DNA from: Sisyra terminalis
Lineage: Eukaryota; Arthropoda; Insecta; Neuroptera; Sisyridae
NCBI GenBank assembly: GCA_958496175.1
Contig: OY292275.1
Location: forward strand, 8,184,001 to 8,248,000
Direction: 5' to 3'
Length of the DNA stretch: 64,000 nucleotides
The notes below the pieces were generated by a model. It was not told where the DNA came from, did not search any database, and saw only the letters and a program-made list of their open reading frames with translations. The first letter of the stretch is position 1; each line of letters opens with the position of its first letter. Positions 25,608 through 36,391 of the stretch are shown here, piece after piece. The position numbers were made by a program, and so were the translations under genes.

Positions 25608-26692
25608 TTTGTAGAAAATTTTTGAAAAAATGGATGAAAATATTAACATATTGTGGACATTCTTGTCTTTTTTTAAAATTTCGTCTTAAATTTCAAGTTT
25701 TGTTACCAAAAATTTTAAATTTTTATTTTATCTTGCACTTTATAAGTGCTTTAGTGTTATCCAGGTATGAATCCAAGCGTGATAACCAATAGTTAATTGC
25801 TCAAAAATGTTGAAGTACTTTCTCTAAACAACAACCCTCTGTGTTAAATTAGGACAGAGACTAATTTTCCTCCAAAAGAATGTCTCTTGCTTTATATAAG
25901 AGATTTTAAAAAAGCTAAATAAAAGATAAGCTTTGAGCAAAAAATGATTTTTAAGTTTACATTTCAGAATTTTACTAAATTTAATTTTACATGCAAACCA
26001 TCATTATCGACTGAAAATCATTGATTATATAGAAACATAGTATTCAAGCTCGAAATTTCAAAAAATGTTAAGCCAAATATTTTATGGATATTATATATGG
26101 TAATGGGTGAATATAGAATATGGTTATTTGATGCTCACTAAAATAGGTTGAAAAGGTTTGTAGAAAAAGTGAACTACACTTTAAGTTGAAAAATTGATGA
26201 AAATATTAACATATTGTGGACATTCTTGTCTTCTTTTAAAATTTCGTCCTAAATTTGAATTATGGTTCCCCAAAAATTCTAGTTTTTATTTCATCTTAAG
26301 CTTTAGAAGTGTTTTAGTGGAATCCAGTTATGAATCCAAGCATGATAACCAATAGGACAAGTGTTACAATAGGACAGAGAATTATTTTTTTCCAAAAGAA
26401 TGTCTATTGCTTTATATAATTGGTTTAAAAAAATAAAAAAAGCTAAATAAAATATGAGCTTTGGACAAAAGACGATTTGTAAGTTTACATTTCAGAATTT
26501 TAAGTGAATTTAATTTAATCATTGATTATAAAGAAAATAGTATTATACCTTGAAATTTCAAAAAATCTTAAGCCGAATATTTCCTGGGCATTATACTTGG
26601 TGATGGATAAATGTATAATATGCTTATTTGATGCTGACTAAAATAGGTTGAAAAGGTTTGTAGAAAAAGTGACCTATACTTTAAGTTGAACC
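25608..26692. repeat. Tandem duplication, two diverged units of about 500-560 bp
   Basis: A block starting GATGAAAATATTAACATATT at 25633 recurs at 26196. A block with AAATAGGTTGAAAAGGTTTG at 26141 recurs at 26641. The offsets are about 563 and 500 bp, so the second unit has internal deletions. TTTGTAGAAAA appears at 25608, 26157 and 26657, close to the unit boundaries. The 68-codon frame at 25586-25792 lies in unit 1 and is not conserved in unit 2, so it is not a gene. Divergence indicates an old duplication. Confidence 0.75.
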
Positions 26693-27279
26693 TTGCCCAG
26701 TTTAGAGAGAAATGCCCTTAAGTGGAGGCTTTGAACGATTGAAAATTGAAAAAGGTTACTTGAAAGAAGTAATTGAGAGATAATAATAATATAACAAGTA
26801 CTTTAACGTGACCAAAAAGAAAGAAATCCATAAGGAACTTTTCATAATTACAGAAAATCTGTTGTAGTAAAAAGCGTTTCATTCTCACCAGAGGGTACTT
26901 GGCGAAAGTAATTATTCAAAAAGTTAAAATGACGAATATTAAATTAATGTAACGATCTCTCCTCAACTTTCTCGCACACCCTCTATGCTATATGCTTGAA
27001 CCGTTTAGTATTTCTTGGTATAGATTAAAGTTATAATAACCGCAAACAACTCCTGCTGAAAATGTAAAGCTTACATACATTTTCATTGAATGAACTCTTC
27101 GCCTCTTTCTCTATGTTTGTATGAGTATGTGTGTATGAATGTGAGTGTTTGTAAGTCATAATTACATTTTAATTACACCATGCCAAACATGGAACGCAAT
27201 ATGCAGAGGAAGGAAATGAATCTTGTACAACTTGTCTAAGTCGAAATCGAAATTTTCAAATTGCGCGTATTTCACTCAC
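26693..27279. other. Intron 3' of the Musashi/Rbp6 exon
   Basis: This is the first part of the intron downstream of the minus-strand exon. It begins with donor GTGAGT at 27279-27274 (minus strand). Sequence at 26930-27260 is less AT-rich than the distal intron, as is common close to exons. No further exon was seen. Confidence 0.55.
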
Positions 27280-27361
27280 CTTGAACGTCGTGTGGTTGGA
27301 TCTTTCATTACCATTACTTCAGTGATTTCTCCATATTTACTAAAATATTCACGAAGGCTTT
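27280..27361 (-). CDS. Rbp6: Musashi-family RNA-binding protein (Rbp6-like), internal exon of RRM1
   Basis: This is an internal coding exon of 82 bp on the minus strand. The acceptor is a long T tract followed by GCAG (AG at 27363-27362) and the donor is GTGAGT at 27279-27274. The first two bases complete a codon split with the previous exon (probably Glu). The frame then reads [15 protein letters not shown] and [11 protein letters not shown], with the last two bases starting an Arg codon. This is the centre of RRM1 of the Musashi family: helix 1, beta 2 and beta 3, just before the RNP1 motif (RGFGFVTF), which must lie on the next exon. The D-P-T-T-R-R-S-R wording resembles insect Rbp6 more than Drosophila musashi, but the paralogue cannot be proven from 27 residues. 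The family binds UAG-containing RNA and controls translation and splicing. The neighbouring exons were not recognised, so the flanking introns are probably tens of kilobases long. Confidence 0.88.
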
Positions 27362-29551
27362 CTGCAAAAAAAAAAGAAAGAAAAATCAATTAGAAGACAT
27401 AACATGAAAGAAATATACCTATTTGTTTTATTGTTACGTAAGAAAATCAATTAATGACTGAATGAAAAATTATGTAAAAACCGCAAATATATATACAAAG
27501 TAATACAAAGAAAGACTTCTTCAATAAAAAAGAAAACAATTATCAACTTTTTCTTATAACTTTTCATTATAAAAAATATGTGCTTCATTGTTTGAAATCA
27601 TTAAAAATGTTCAAATTTAGTTACTATGAATTTAATAAGTGGAAAAAAATTGGCTAAGATTGGCTTTGATTTTTAAAAATCAAAAGGGAAAAAATAAAAC
27701 ATAAATAAATTTCCAAAATTTGATTACATTTTACATTTTTTAATGAATCAAAGAAGGATATTTTTTAGAAATTAAATCATTTAATTGGCAATCACAGCCT
27801 GAATGGTGAAAACCATTTAAATTCGTAATACTCTATTAAAAAAGAAACACTTAGTGCCATCTGGCCATTCATATGTGCCAATTTAATGCTTGGCTTCAGT
27901 TTAAAGATAAAACATATTTTCTGAAAATAGCAGTTGATACATATAATGCTAACAATCTAGGATTGTACAAAAGAAAAAATAGTAAAATTGGATCAAAGGA
28001 GATTTTCCAATATTTCAAATTTACAATGAAATTATTTGCAATGAAAAACAGGGAAAACACTTAAGAATGACTTAGACTTATTCTAAACTAGGAATTTATT
28101 AAGTCAACGTTCATTAATTTATCATCCATATCTATATATGTAAACAGGGAGTATCCTGTTTAGAAATTACAAGTGATAACGGTGGTTACCAACTTGTTTG
28201 GTTGTTATAAACATTCATACAAAAAATCATTCTTAAATTATTTTGGGCTCTATATAATTAAGGATTTTTTATCCAATTATTTTTAGGTAGGATTTTATGT
28301 TTAATTGTATGATTTATTTATTTAATAAAATATTTTGTCATTGGTTACGGCTGTCCTGAATTCTTGATTACATATATATCCACATCTTAATCCAAAGTAT
28401 CACAAAGCCTGACGACCAGGTGTTGCAAAGAATGTAATAAAAAATTAATTATCATATTCTTAGAGTAATTTGTTGCATATTGGGTGCTATAGAAAAATCC
28501 AGGATCAAAAAAATCCTAAATCTACTCAAAAAAGGAATAAACTGTTTCCTCTTCAATACCTAAGAGATTTCTTTAGAAGCTAACTGGAAAAAGTAATATT
28601 ACTATTTGGAAAATTAATTAATTTTCCATTGGTAGGAACAGGAAAAATGAATCCCAAATATAAATATCTGTATGTAATTTATGTTAATGTTTTAGCCAAA
28701 AATTAACCTTTAATGGATAAATTTTTATGTCAACTGCAGAAATTAGATGCTTTTGGCGTTTAAAATATACAATATTCTTAGTATCATCCATTATGTGATT
28801 TTTCTCTTTATTACTTAACTGATTTAAAGGAGGACGTAAAATAGTCCATAAACAATTAAATAATGATTTCGGTTCATTATTGCCCAACAAAGTATATGAT
28901 AAATTGTAGAAAAATGTAGGTGGTCATAATTTTTTAACTAGGAACCTTTTATTTAAATTGAGGAATGTAATTTTTTGAACCTGGGATGATTTTCGGAACT
29001 ATACAAATTTAGAACTCACAACTAAAAACAATTTACACCACAATACTTTAAAAATTTGACTTCAATACTAACTGCTAAAAATATAAGATAGTTTAAAGAC
29101 ATATAAATTAATTTTCCAAGATAAATATATTAATTTACCATATCGATACCGCAGTAAAGTCCCTCAAACTCAAATAAGTATAAATCAAATTAAAAATATT
29201 ATTGATAAAAATAATAAGTTAAATAAATATCATCCTAAGAAATTAATAACATGATATTAAAATTCTTATGATTAAATTTTTTGCATATTCGGCGAAAAAA
29301 AAATTGCAAATTCTTCTTTTCTCTTTTCAACATTAAACCGCGAAACTTATTCAAATTCCTCTTCAGTAAAATCAAAAGGAGTTCGATTTGTTTCTGCTAA
29401 ATGCTACTTGAAATGAAGTGAATTTATTTTACTATACTAACTTCTACTACTTTCTGCCAAATAGAAGATTCAGTTTTTCCTGAAATTATATTCATCTTTT
29501 TGATGTCCATGGGGTTTATTCTTAACAGAGATCGGATTCCATTTTTGTGAA
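27362..29551. other. Intron upstream of the Musashi/Rbp6 exon
   Basis: AT-rich sequence upstream, on the minus strand, of the exon. Short open frames (27873-28064, 28684-28890) have no features. The polypyrimidine tract of the exon occupies about 27364-27380. Confidence 0.5.
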
Positions 29552-30745
29552 TATTTCTTATCCTTATCTTCTTAATCTAACCATCGTTGCCGATGTATGA
29601 TGAGTAAAACGGTTGTCATTTGGCTACTTCCAAATTTCTCAGGACCTGCTGGTAGATCCTTTTCCAGCGATTATGTTCATTTGCTTGTAGAATTGTGGAC
29701 GTGAAACTCGAACCCATAAGTTTATCCACCACTTCTGTCCAACGGATTGGTGGTTATCCCTGCCTTCTTTTCCTTTCAGGTCATCTCCATATCATTAGCT
29801 TGTCCATGGTTTCACAACGCGCAATATATCCGAAAAAACTGTAAGAAAGTTTTTGGACTAGCTTAGTATTTCTTATCCTTATCTTCTTAATCTAGCTATT
29901 GCTGCCGATGTATGATGAGTAAAACGGCTGTCATTTGGCTACTTTCAAATTTATCAGAACCTGCTGGACGATCCTTTCTTATCCAGCGATTATATTCATT
30001 TGCTTGAAGAACTACGGACGCGAAACTCGAATCCTATATCCTGGCCTTGTTTTCCCTTCAGGTCATCACCATACCATCAGTTTTTCCTTGGTTTTACAGC
30101 GCGCGATATATCCGAAAAATCTGAGGATTCGTTCATTTGTCAGTTAAGAAAGTTTTTGGACTAGTTTAAATTTATTTAACATAGAAACACTTGTTCCTTT
30201 AGTCGTCCATGGGATTCGTAGCATTCTTCTTCAAACCCACATCTCGAAGGCATCAATTCATCACCGATTAGTTACAAAGACAGGTCAAGTCTCCGAAGTA
30301 TAGAGGAAGAAAGGAAAACCAATGTTTTAACCAATTTAATTTTAGTGGATTTTATTATGTTGCGATCTTTCCATAATATGGATAGTTTTGTCATTGCAGA
30401 CCTAGCAATTTTGATACGTCATCTAATTTCCTGATCATATATACCGGATTCATGTATAATCGGGCCTAAAAGGGCCTATTTTCCGGCTGATTTTGATGTT
30501 CGTTATTATGGTCAACGATCTTTATTTTGATCTTATTGGTGTTAACTTTTAGAACAAAATCTTGTCTGATGACTTCAAACCTTTAAATGAGTTCCAGTAT
30601 CTCCCTTTTATTGTTCGCAATTAAAGTTGTATAGTCTGCAAAACGATGGTTGAAAAATCATTTCTCGCTAATTTTAATTCCACTATTCCACTCCTTTAAA
30701 ACGAGTTACATTATAAAATCATTATAAATATAAAGAAGTAATGGT
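29552..30745 (-). mobile_element. RTE-type non-LTR retrotransposon 3' part, decayed, with internal duplication
   Basis: Minus-strand reading shows an RT of the RTE-like endonuclease-RT group. LKEWNSGIKIS precedes the catalytic block RFADYTTLIANNKREILELI at about 30585-30642, where YADD has become FADY. Next come NKIKIKIVDHNN, then IDAFEMWV at about 30241-30260, RRMLRIPWTT at 30201-30221, and downstream PPIRWTEVVDKLMG with NRWKRIYQQVLRNLEVAK. Several stops and frame changes make it inactive. The last part is present twice in direct orientation (about 29552-29866 and 29867-30165). Each unit ends with the same AAGATAAGGATAAGAAATA-like stretch, the short tandem tail typical of RTE elements. The 5' part is missing beyond about 30745. 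Orientation matches the inferred host gene. Confidence 0.8.
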
Positions 30746-33439
30746 AGTAATAGATATTTCTAATTTCAATTTTTTTAAAAATATTTTAATTTCTGTTCAT
30801 TTAATTAAATTGGTACCCACACAAACTTATACAAAACCAATATCATCAACCAAAGTTTAAATTCCGTCAGTTGTAGCTGTTTTGATACGTACAATGCAAT
30901 TTTTTATTTTTCATTTTATGGATTTGAAAGCTTTTATCAATGTTTCGTTAGAAAAAATAGTTTAAAAGCTATTAAATCACACTTATTATATGGAACCAAA
31001 TTGATATATTGCATACAAGTGAAATGTGTCCCAGACTATATAAATGCTTGGCCAAGTTCTAATGTAAAGATTGCTCTTTTGGGCTAAATTTTTTCAGTCT
31101 TTTTCCAAAATTAATTATTTCAGTAAAGAAAAAATTATAAAATGTCAGTTTAAATATAAACCTTACCAATTAAAAATAAAAATTGAGCTATTTTTTTGCT
31201 GTTAAGCTTCTTGTTGTTATTGCCAAACCGATTATCTTTATTTAAATTTGATTTTCATGAAAAAATTTCAATACCTAAGAGTCATAATGAAAATTATAAA
31301 GCAGTCATCACATGTGTAAACTAATCAATTTTGAATATGAAAATTTTAATTAAAACTGGAAAATATTTTTAAAGTCGAAACAATAAAAGAACGAAGAGGA
31401 TAAATATGAAAATCGAAAGCCAACACAACAAAAAAAAAAAATACGGTGGTGTAAATGAATATGTGAAGAATAACAAAAACAAGAAACCCACACAGTCGAT
31501 ACAATTATTTGTTTTGCTTTAAACCCTCATTAAGTTTGTTTTACTTTTACTTATTGTTTGAAACATTGGCAAATATTGCCTCAATTATAATGAGTTTATA
31601 TAAAACACGAAACGAGAATTTTGAAATGATATGCAAGATAATTAGCATTATTAGTGGGGAAAAAAAAATTAATGCTGATAAGAATAAATATCTTTGAAAT
31701 TTGCTATGTTGAAAAAGTCAAAGAAAGTTTTTTAATTTAAAATAATATTTAAGACCCACGCATGGAAAAACTTGTAATTTTTATCGTGAAATTTCACCTG
31801 AAAATTATTTAATTTTAAATTAAAAAAGAGAGTTCGCTCTTTTGCCATGATAATAATAATATTCTCCCATCTCACCAGCATTTAAAGCGAATATTGAAAT
31901 TTATCATCATCTGATGTGACAGACAATGCGAAGATAAAGTCACATTTGCATTTGTGATTGAGGATCTTAATATTTAGTTTGCAATACTTGCCTCTAGTTC
32001 TCGCATTCACTTCGATTTTTTGCCGTTTCACGAAAAGTTTTCGCAACAAAAAAATTATAATAATGAAATTATATTTGCTGTCGGAAACTTTTCAAGTCAG
32101 AAAGATATCTTTTCTTCTCTCTATATTTATAAAAATATAAGCATGAAGAAATGAGGAGTTTCGATAATACGACAAGGCGCCTATATACCACATTCTCCAA
32201 CAGGATACGAAAACAAGGCGCTGAGAATGGGATCGGTTGATTTCATCCCCCAAACCCCAACCCCATTCACTTATATTTACGGCGTGTAGAGAGTGTGGAG
32301 ATCACATAACCGTTCATGGCAAGCGTCTTATTCACATTACTTTTCCTTAATGCTTTTGCTTTTCAAACAAATCTAAAGAGAGCGATTCCCTTCTTCGCCA
32401 CCCATTGGTCCTCTTATTTCTTTGCTCCTAGATATATTTCTGGCTGACAGAAAACTTGTTTAATCCAATGCAAGTTTTAATAGAAATATCAAGGAACGTA
32501 CGTACGATTACTACACTTCATTTTCAACCCCTCACAACCATTGCAATCCACCCCCAAGTTCATTCTCGTTTTAAACAATTTACATTATCAATTTTTCTTC
32601 TACATTGCAAAATCTTTCAATATTTCAACGTATTAGCGACTCATATTTTATCATTATCAAAAACTTAAATCGTTTTACGTTGTCAAAGAGTATAAAAAAG
32701 ATTAATAATATTTTTTTTTTCAAAAAAATTATATTTTTTAAAGAATTTATGAATTTATTTTTTTTCAAAAAAAATCTTATTATATAGAATTAATGAAGCT
32801 TTACAGCTTTACAGTTGTTAACTTTAAGTGAAAAAATCCACTATCAACCCTTATAATTATAATGAAATTTTGAAATCTTTATAATTTTTTTTAACTTATT
32901 ATTTTTTTTTGCAAAAAAACTATTTTAAAGAAAAATCTGAAACTTGCAGAACCTTAAAATTTGTTAAGTACCTACTGATCTCTTCAGTATAAGTAATGAA
33001 TTATAAAAAAAAAATTGCTCATAAAAAAAAAATACAAATACTTTAGTTTGAAATTTATTTATTTATTTATTATTTTATCCAAGTAGCGTTCATAGATCCT
33101 AATCTACGATAAAAGATTCAGGATTGCCCAATACATTTTAATTGTTTGTATCAGGATGTTTGTATCAGGAAAAATAAGCAATTGTACCAAGTGTAGGGAT
33201 GCAAAATTGCTTAAAAAACACCGAAGTTGATGAACGATATATCTAGCTATTTTCGATCTTTTTTATAATCATTTAAATGTAATTATTTGAAATATTTCCT
33301 TTATAATAAAATACTGAACTGCAAAAATGTATACTTTCTCAATTTATAATCAAACGTTGTTAGATTAAATTTCATCTAACTTTATCTACCGTTAGCTCAT
33401 AATCACACGCGTTATTTTATAAACTAACAGAGGTAATTA
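30746..33439. other. AT-rich non-coding DNA
   Basis: No gene was recognised. It contains poly-A and poly-T runs and a (TTTA)n microsatellite near 33054-33073. The short open frames at 31509-32787 are composition-driven. Confidence 0.45.
33054..33073. repeat. (TTTA)n microsatellite
   Basis: Five consecutive TTTA units in AT-rich DNA. Confidence 0.7.
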
Positions 33440-33950
33440 GGTGTATCGGATTTTTTTTTTGTTTTAACAACTAAAAATATTTCTTTTTTAAATTTTTAAT
33501 TTTAAATCAATGTCTTAATCAGCATAAATAGTATATCAATATTTTGACAACTAATGAGCAAATTTTAGTGCCAAATTATTAAAAATAAATTGATTACTAA
33601 GGAAGACATCAAAAAATTTCATTTTGAACATCACTTAAGCTTTCCATTTTTTTACCACTTAGATGTTGTAACGATTGAAATAAATAGAAATCCGATGGAA
33701 TAACTTTGGACGATTATAGTGGATATGGCGATATCACCCCCTTTAATTTATTAGTGTTTTCCAGGGCTTTTCTTCTGCAAAGAAGTCTTGCATTACCGAG
33801 TTGCAGCCCAGAATTTTCTTTGATAGCAGTTCTTGGGAAATTTTTGATTTTTGATTATTCGACCGAAATTGATGAGGAATATTTAATTTCCCTGACTTTC
33901 TGGCATACATAGGCACTACTTTTTCCTTAACTACTTATTGGTAATTTTTT
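33440..33950 (-). mobile_element. TA-flanked TIR DNA transposon, copy A, truncated
   Basis: It begins after TA (33438-33439) with GGTGTATCGGA, the same terminus as the copy at 44255. Similarity to that copy can be followed to about 33950 and is then lost, so the other TIR is missing. On the minus strand the shared peptide reads ILGCNSVMQDFFAEEKPWKT, followed by LIN and a stop. This is the cleanest of the three versions of this stretch. It is an old, truncated copy. No function can be assigned to the peptide. Confidence 0.6.
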
Positions 33951-35932
33951 TGCCAAAATTGAATTTGTATAGCTTTAGGCCTTGGCTCTTTGAGTAAATT
34001 ACGCTCACCTCATGCTTCGGTGCTTACATACAAAAACTACTGTAGATATTAAGAGATTTTCTTATTTTTTTATACATTAAAGGTAAAATTTGACCCCAAA
34101 ATATAATCAAAGAGAACAGTGATAAAAAAAAACAAAACATCGATAAAATATCTTATATTTCATTTTGAAATGAAATGAAAGAGTATACCTATAGAATAAC
34201 TGGATAAAAAGGAAAAATTTATTTTATAGTTTTAAAAACTTTAGTTACTTTAGTAGAAGCACCTGTTTGTATTTTCAAAATTATATACGAATGTGCATTA
34301 TCCATATGAAATAAATGAAAATTAAAGTCACTTTTAACTGCAGCAATGATAAATATCACGTTTATTTTTTCATAGACGTAAATATGCAATTTTAATTTAG
34401 TAAAAATCTAATGATTAACCCATAGTAAATTTAGCAACATTGTTTTTGAAAAAAAGTATAAAAATAATTATAAATAAATATTCAAACAAATACTGTCTAC
34501 ATAAAAGGGTGGACCACAAACGAATCGTGGATTTCCGCTAGTATTTAATTATTTAAAAGCTTTAAAAACAAAATTAAAATAAATATTTAACATATTTTAA
34601 ACGCTTTGATATCCATTTTTTTTTATCACAAATAATTCTTTAAACCTATTTATTTTAATTACGAAAAATAATTAAATTATTTCCACTTTTGTATAGCTAC
34701 ACCCACACACCATACATTTGCATTTGCTTATAAAATATTTCTATGCTTTCCCCAAAACGAAATGAAAACTAATTGCATCATTTTTATAATGCATAATTGC
34801 AGTGCATAATGAAAAACAAATTGTGTTGAAAGTTTTCCTAGTGGTGTGCTCAAAGGCGCGTCTCATTTTTGCAAACATGATGATGCAACGTTGATGGCCG
34901 GAAATTGAAAAATCGCACTGTGCAACTTTAAACGTTTAAGACAAATTTTCCACTTGAAAATGAATTTAAATTTGACTCCTTTTATCCGTTCTATATGTTT
35001 TTAAATCCACGTGCCAAACATTGAATCATCGTTATCGTCGTCGTCATCATCAAATATTCAACCAGATTGAAATCAGAAAGTCTAAAATTAAAATTACTTG
35101 ATTTTGATATTTATCTGATCAAATGGAAACGTCAACGCAATCTCCAATATTATTTTATCATTTCAATAATTTATTTGCTTCATTTTATGCTTTCATGACG
35201 TATTAAATCCTTTTATCATAAGATTAATTTATCGTTATCGAGCTTAACGTACGTAACGTTAATAATTTATTTAAAAATCTTAGATACGTTACTGTGTTAT
35301 AATCGATATTACTGCTCGCTAATTCGATAAGTTGAACGAATTAATAACGAAGTAATTAATATTGACAGAGACTAAATATGCTAGTAGCAGAGATTATTTT
35401 CCTTTTTTTTTTGTTTGATTCATTTTTTGGTGAGCTAAACGAACGGAAACATTAATAGCCTGACAGAAATAATTAAATTTTGATAAATGGCGGTTTATAT
35501 TTCGGAATTAAAATTTAGAATTGCAATTTATAACACGCTGACAGTTGGCACAATGAGCACAAGTTGAACACACTATTTTTACCCCTATAGTTTCCCATCT
35601 ACCTGCCACCACCCGTTGCACTCAACCATCATGTCATTCACCAGCTTTTCCACTATCGCGTTAACAATTATTAATTAGAAGACTATATCAACATATTCAT
35701 ATTACATGTCGCTTTTGCAATAAAAGTGAAATGACAAATAAGAATTGTTTGACTTGAAAAGTTTAATAGCAGCTTTTGTTCTTATATTAAAAACTACTTA
35801 GTGTATAACAAATATTTTTTTGGGGTTTCCATTCATAAATTTCGTGTATTAAGAAAGAGCTTTCGCATAAAAAGGGTTGTAGATAAGATATACAATTTTA
35901 TATTTTGAAGCATCAAGTTCTGAGAACAAAAT
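33951..35932. other. Non-coding DNA, GC-richer block at about 34.7-35.65 kb
   Basis: AT-rich except for a block with more mixed composition. The block includes a GTC/ATC triplet stretch near 35030-35050 and ACGTACGT with AACGTT near 35248-35262. No exon was recognised. Confidence 0.4.
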
Positions 35933-36012
35933 ATATTGTAACAGAAAGGAACAAAGTCTCTCTCTTTGTGACTTCTATCTCTTTCCCACCAATGCGAATG
36001 TACGTATAGATT

Positions 36013-36120
36013 GTTCTGGAAACATCTAGTACGTGGTGGAATGTTGCCGAACAATGGAGTACATTCTAGAATGTTGAGTTGCGGGTATATAAGTCGCTCA
36101 GCTCAAACCCAGGGACAGTT
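36013..36120 (+). promoter_or_regulatory. LTR promoter with heat-shock-element-like sites
   Basis: Upstream of the TATA box lie two TTCnnGAA units, GTTCTGGAAAC (36013-36023) and ATTCTAGAAT (36063-36072). The second is followed by GTTG, which extends the alternating GAA/TTC pattern. Inverted nGAAn units are the binding pattern of heat-shock factor. TATATAA follows at 36086-36092 and the likely start is near 36116. Stress-driven LTRs are known in insects. Activity here is inferred only from the motifs. Confidence 0.5.
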
Positions 36121-36345
36121 CTGTATGAGAGTTCTGTATAGAAATTCGATTGTGAATGTCCGTTACAACAAAGCGATTACAAAGCGATTTTTATTGTGAT
36201 TTCGATTTAAAAGTGATTATTGTCATTTAAGTGATTGTTTTAGCAAGTGTAATTGTGTAATAGAAAGGGTATACAAGCGTAATAAAAAAAAATGACTGTT
36301 AAGTGTGAAGGTGATTATTTATTTCCCAAAAAAATTAAAAGAACG

Positions 36346-36351
36346 AATAAA
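36346..36351 (+). terminator. Polyadenylation signal AATAAA of the solo LTR
   Basis: An AATAAA hexamer lies 36 bp before the LTR end, in the position expected for an LTR polyadenylation signal. Confidence 0.5.
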
Positions 36352-36391
36352 CGCCATCTCAATACAGTTTTGAGAACTCACGTTACAATAT

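Larger units (their letters stand above)
35937..36387 (+). mobile_element. Solo LTR of an LTR retrotransposon (451 bp, 4-bp target duplication)
   Basis: The sequence begins TGTAAC and ends GTTACA, a 6-bp terminal inverted repeat of the TG...CA type. It is flanked on both sides by ATAT (35933-35936 and 36388-36391). Inside, on the plus strand, are a TATA box (TATATAA, 36086-36092), an initiator-like ACAGTT about 30 bp downstream and AATAAA at 36346-36351, so U3, R and U5 can be placed. A 4-bp duplication is typical of Ty3/Gypsy elements. There is no internal region, primer binding site or second LTR, so it arose by LTR-LTR recombination. The 62-codon frame starting at 36011 is inside the LTR and is not a gene. 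Transcription from this LTR would be antisense to the inferred host gene. Confidence 0.8.

Noticed and set aside
36011..36199. 62-codon open frame on plus
   Set aside because: It lies entirely within the solo LTR, across its TATA box and start site.
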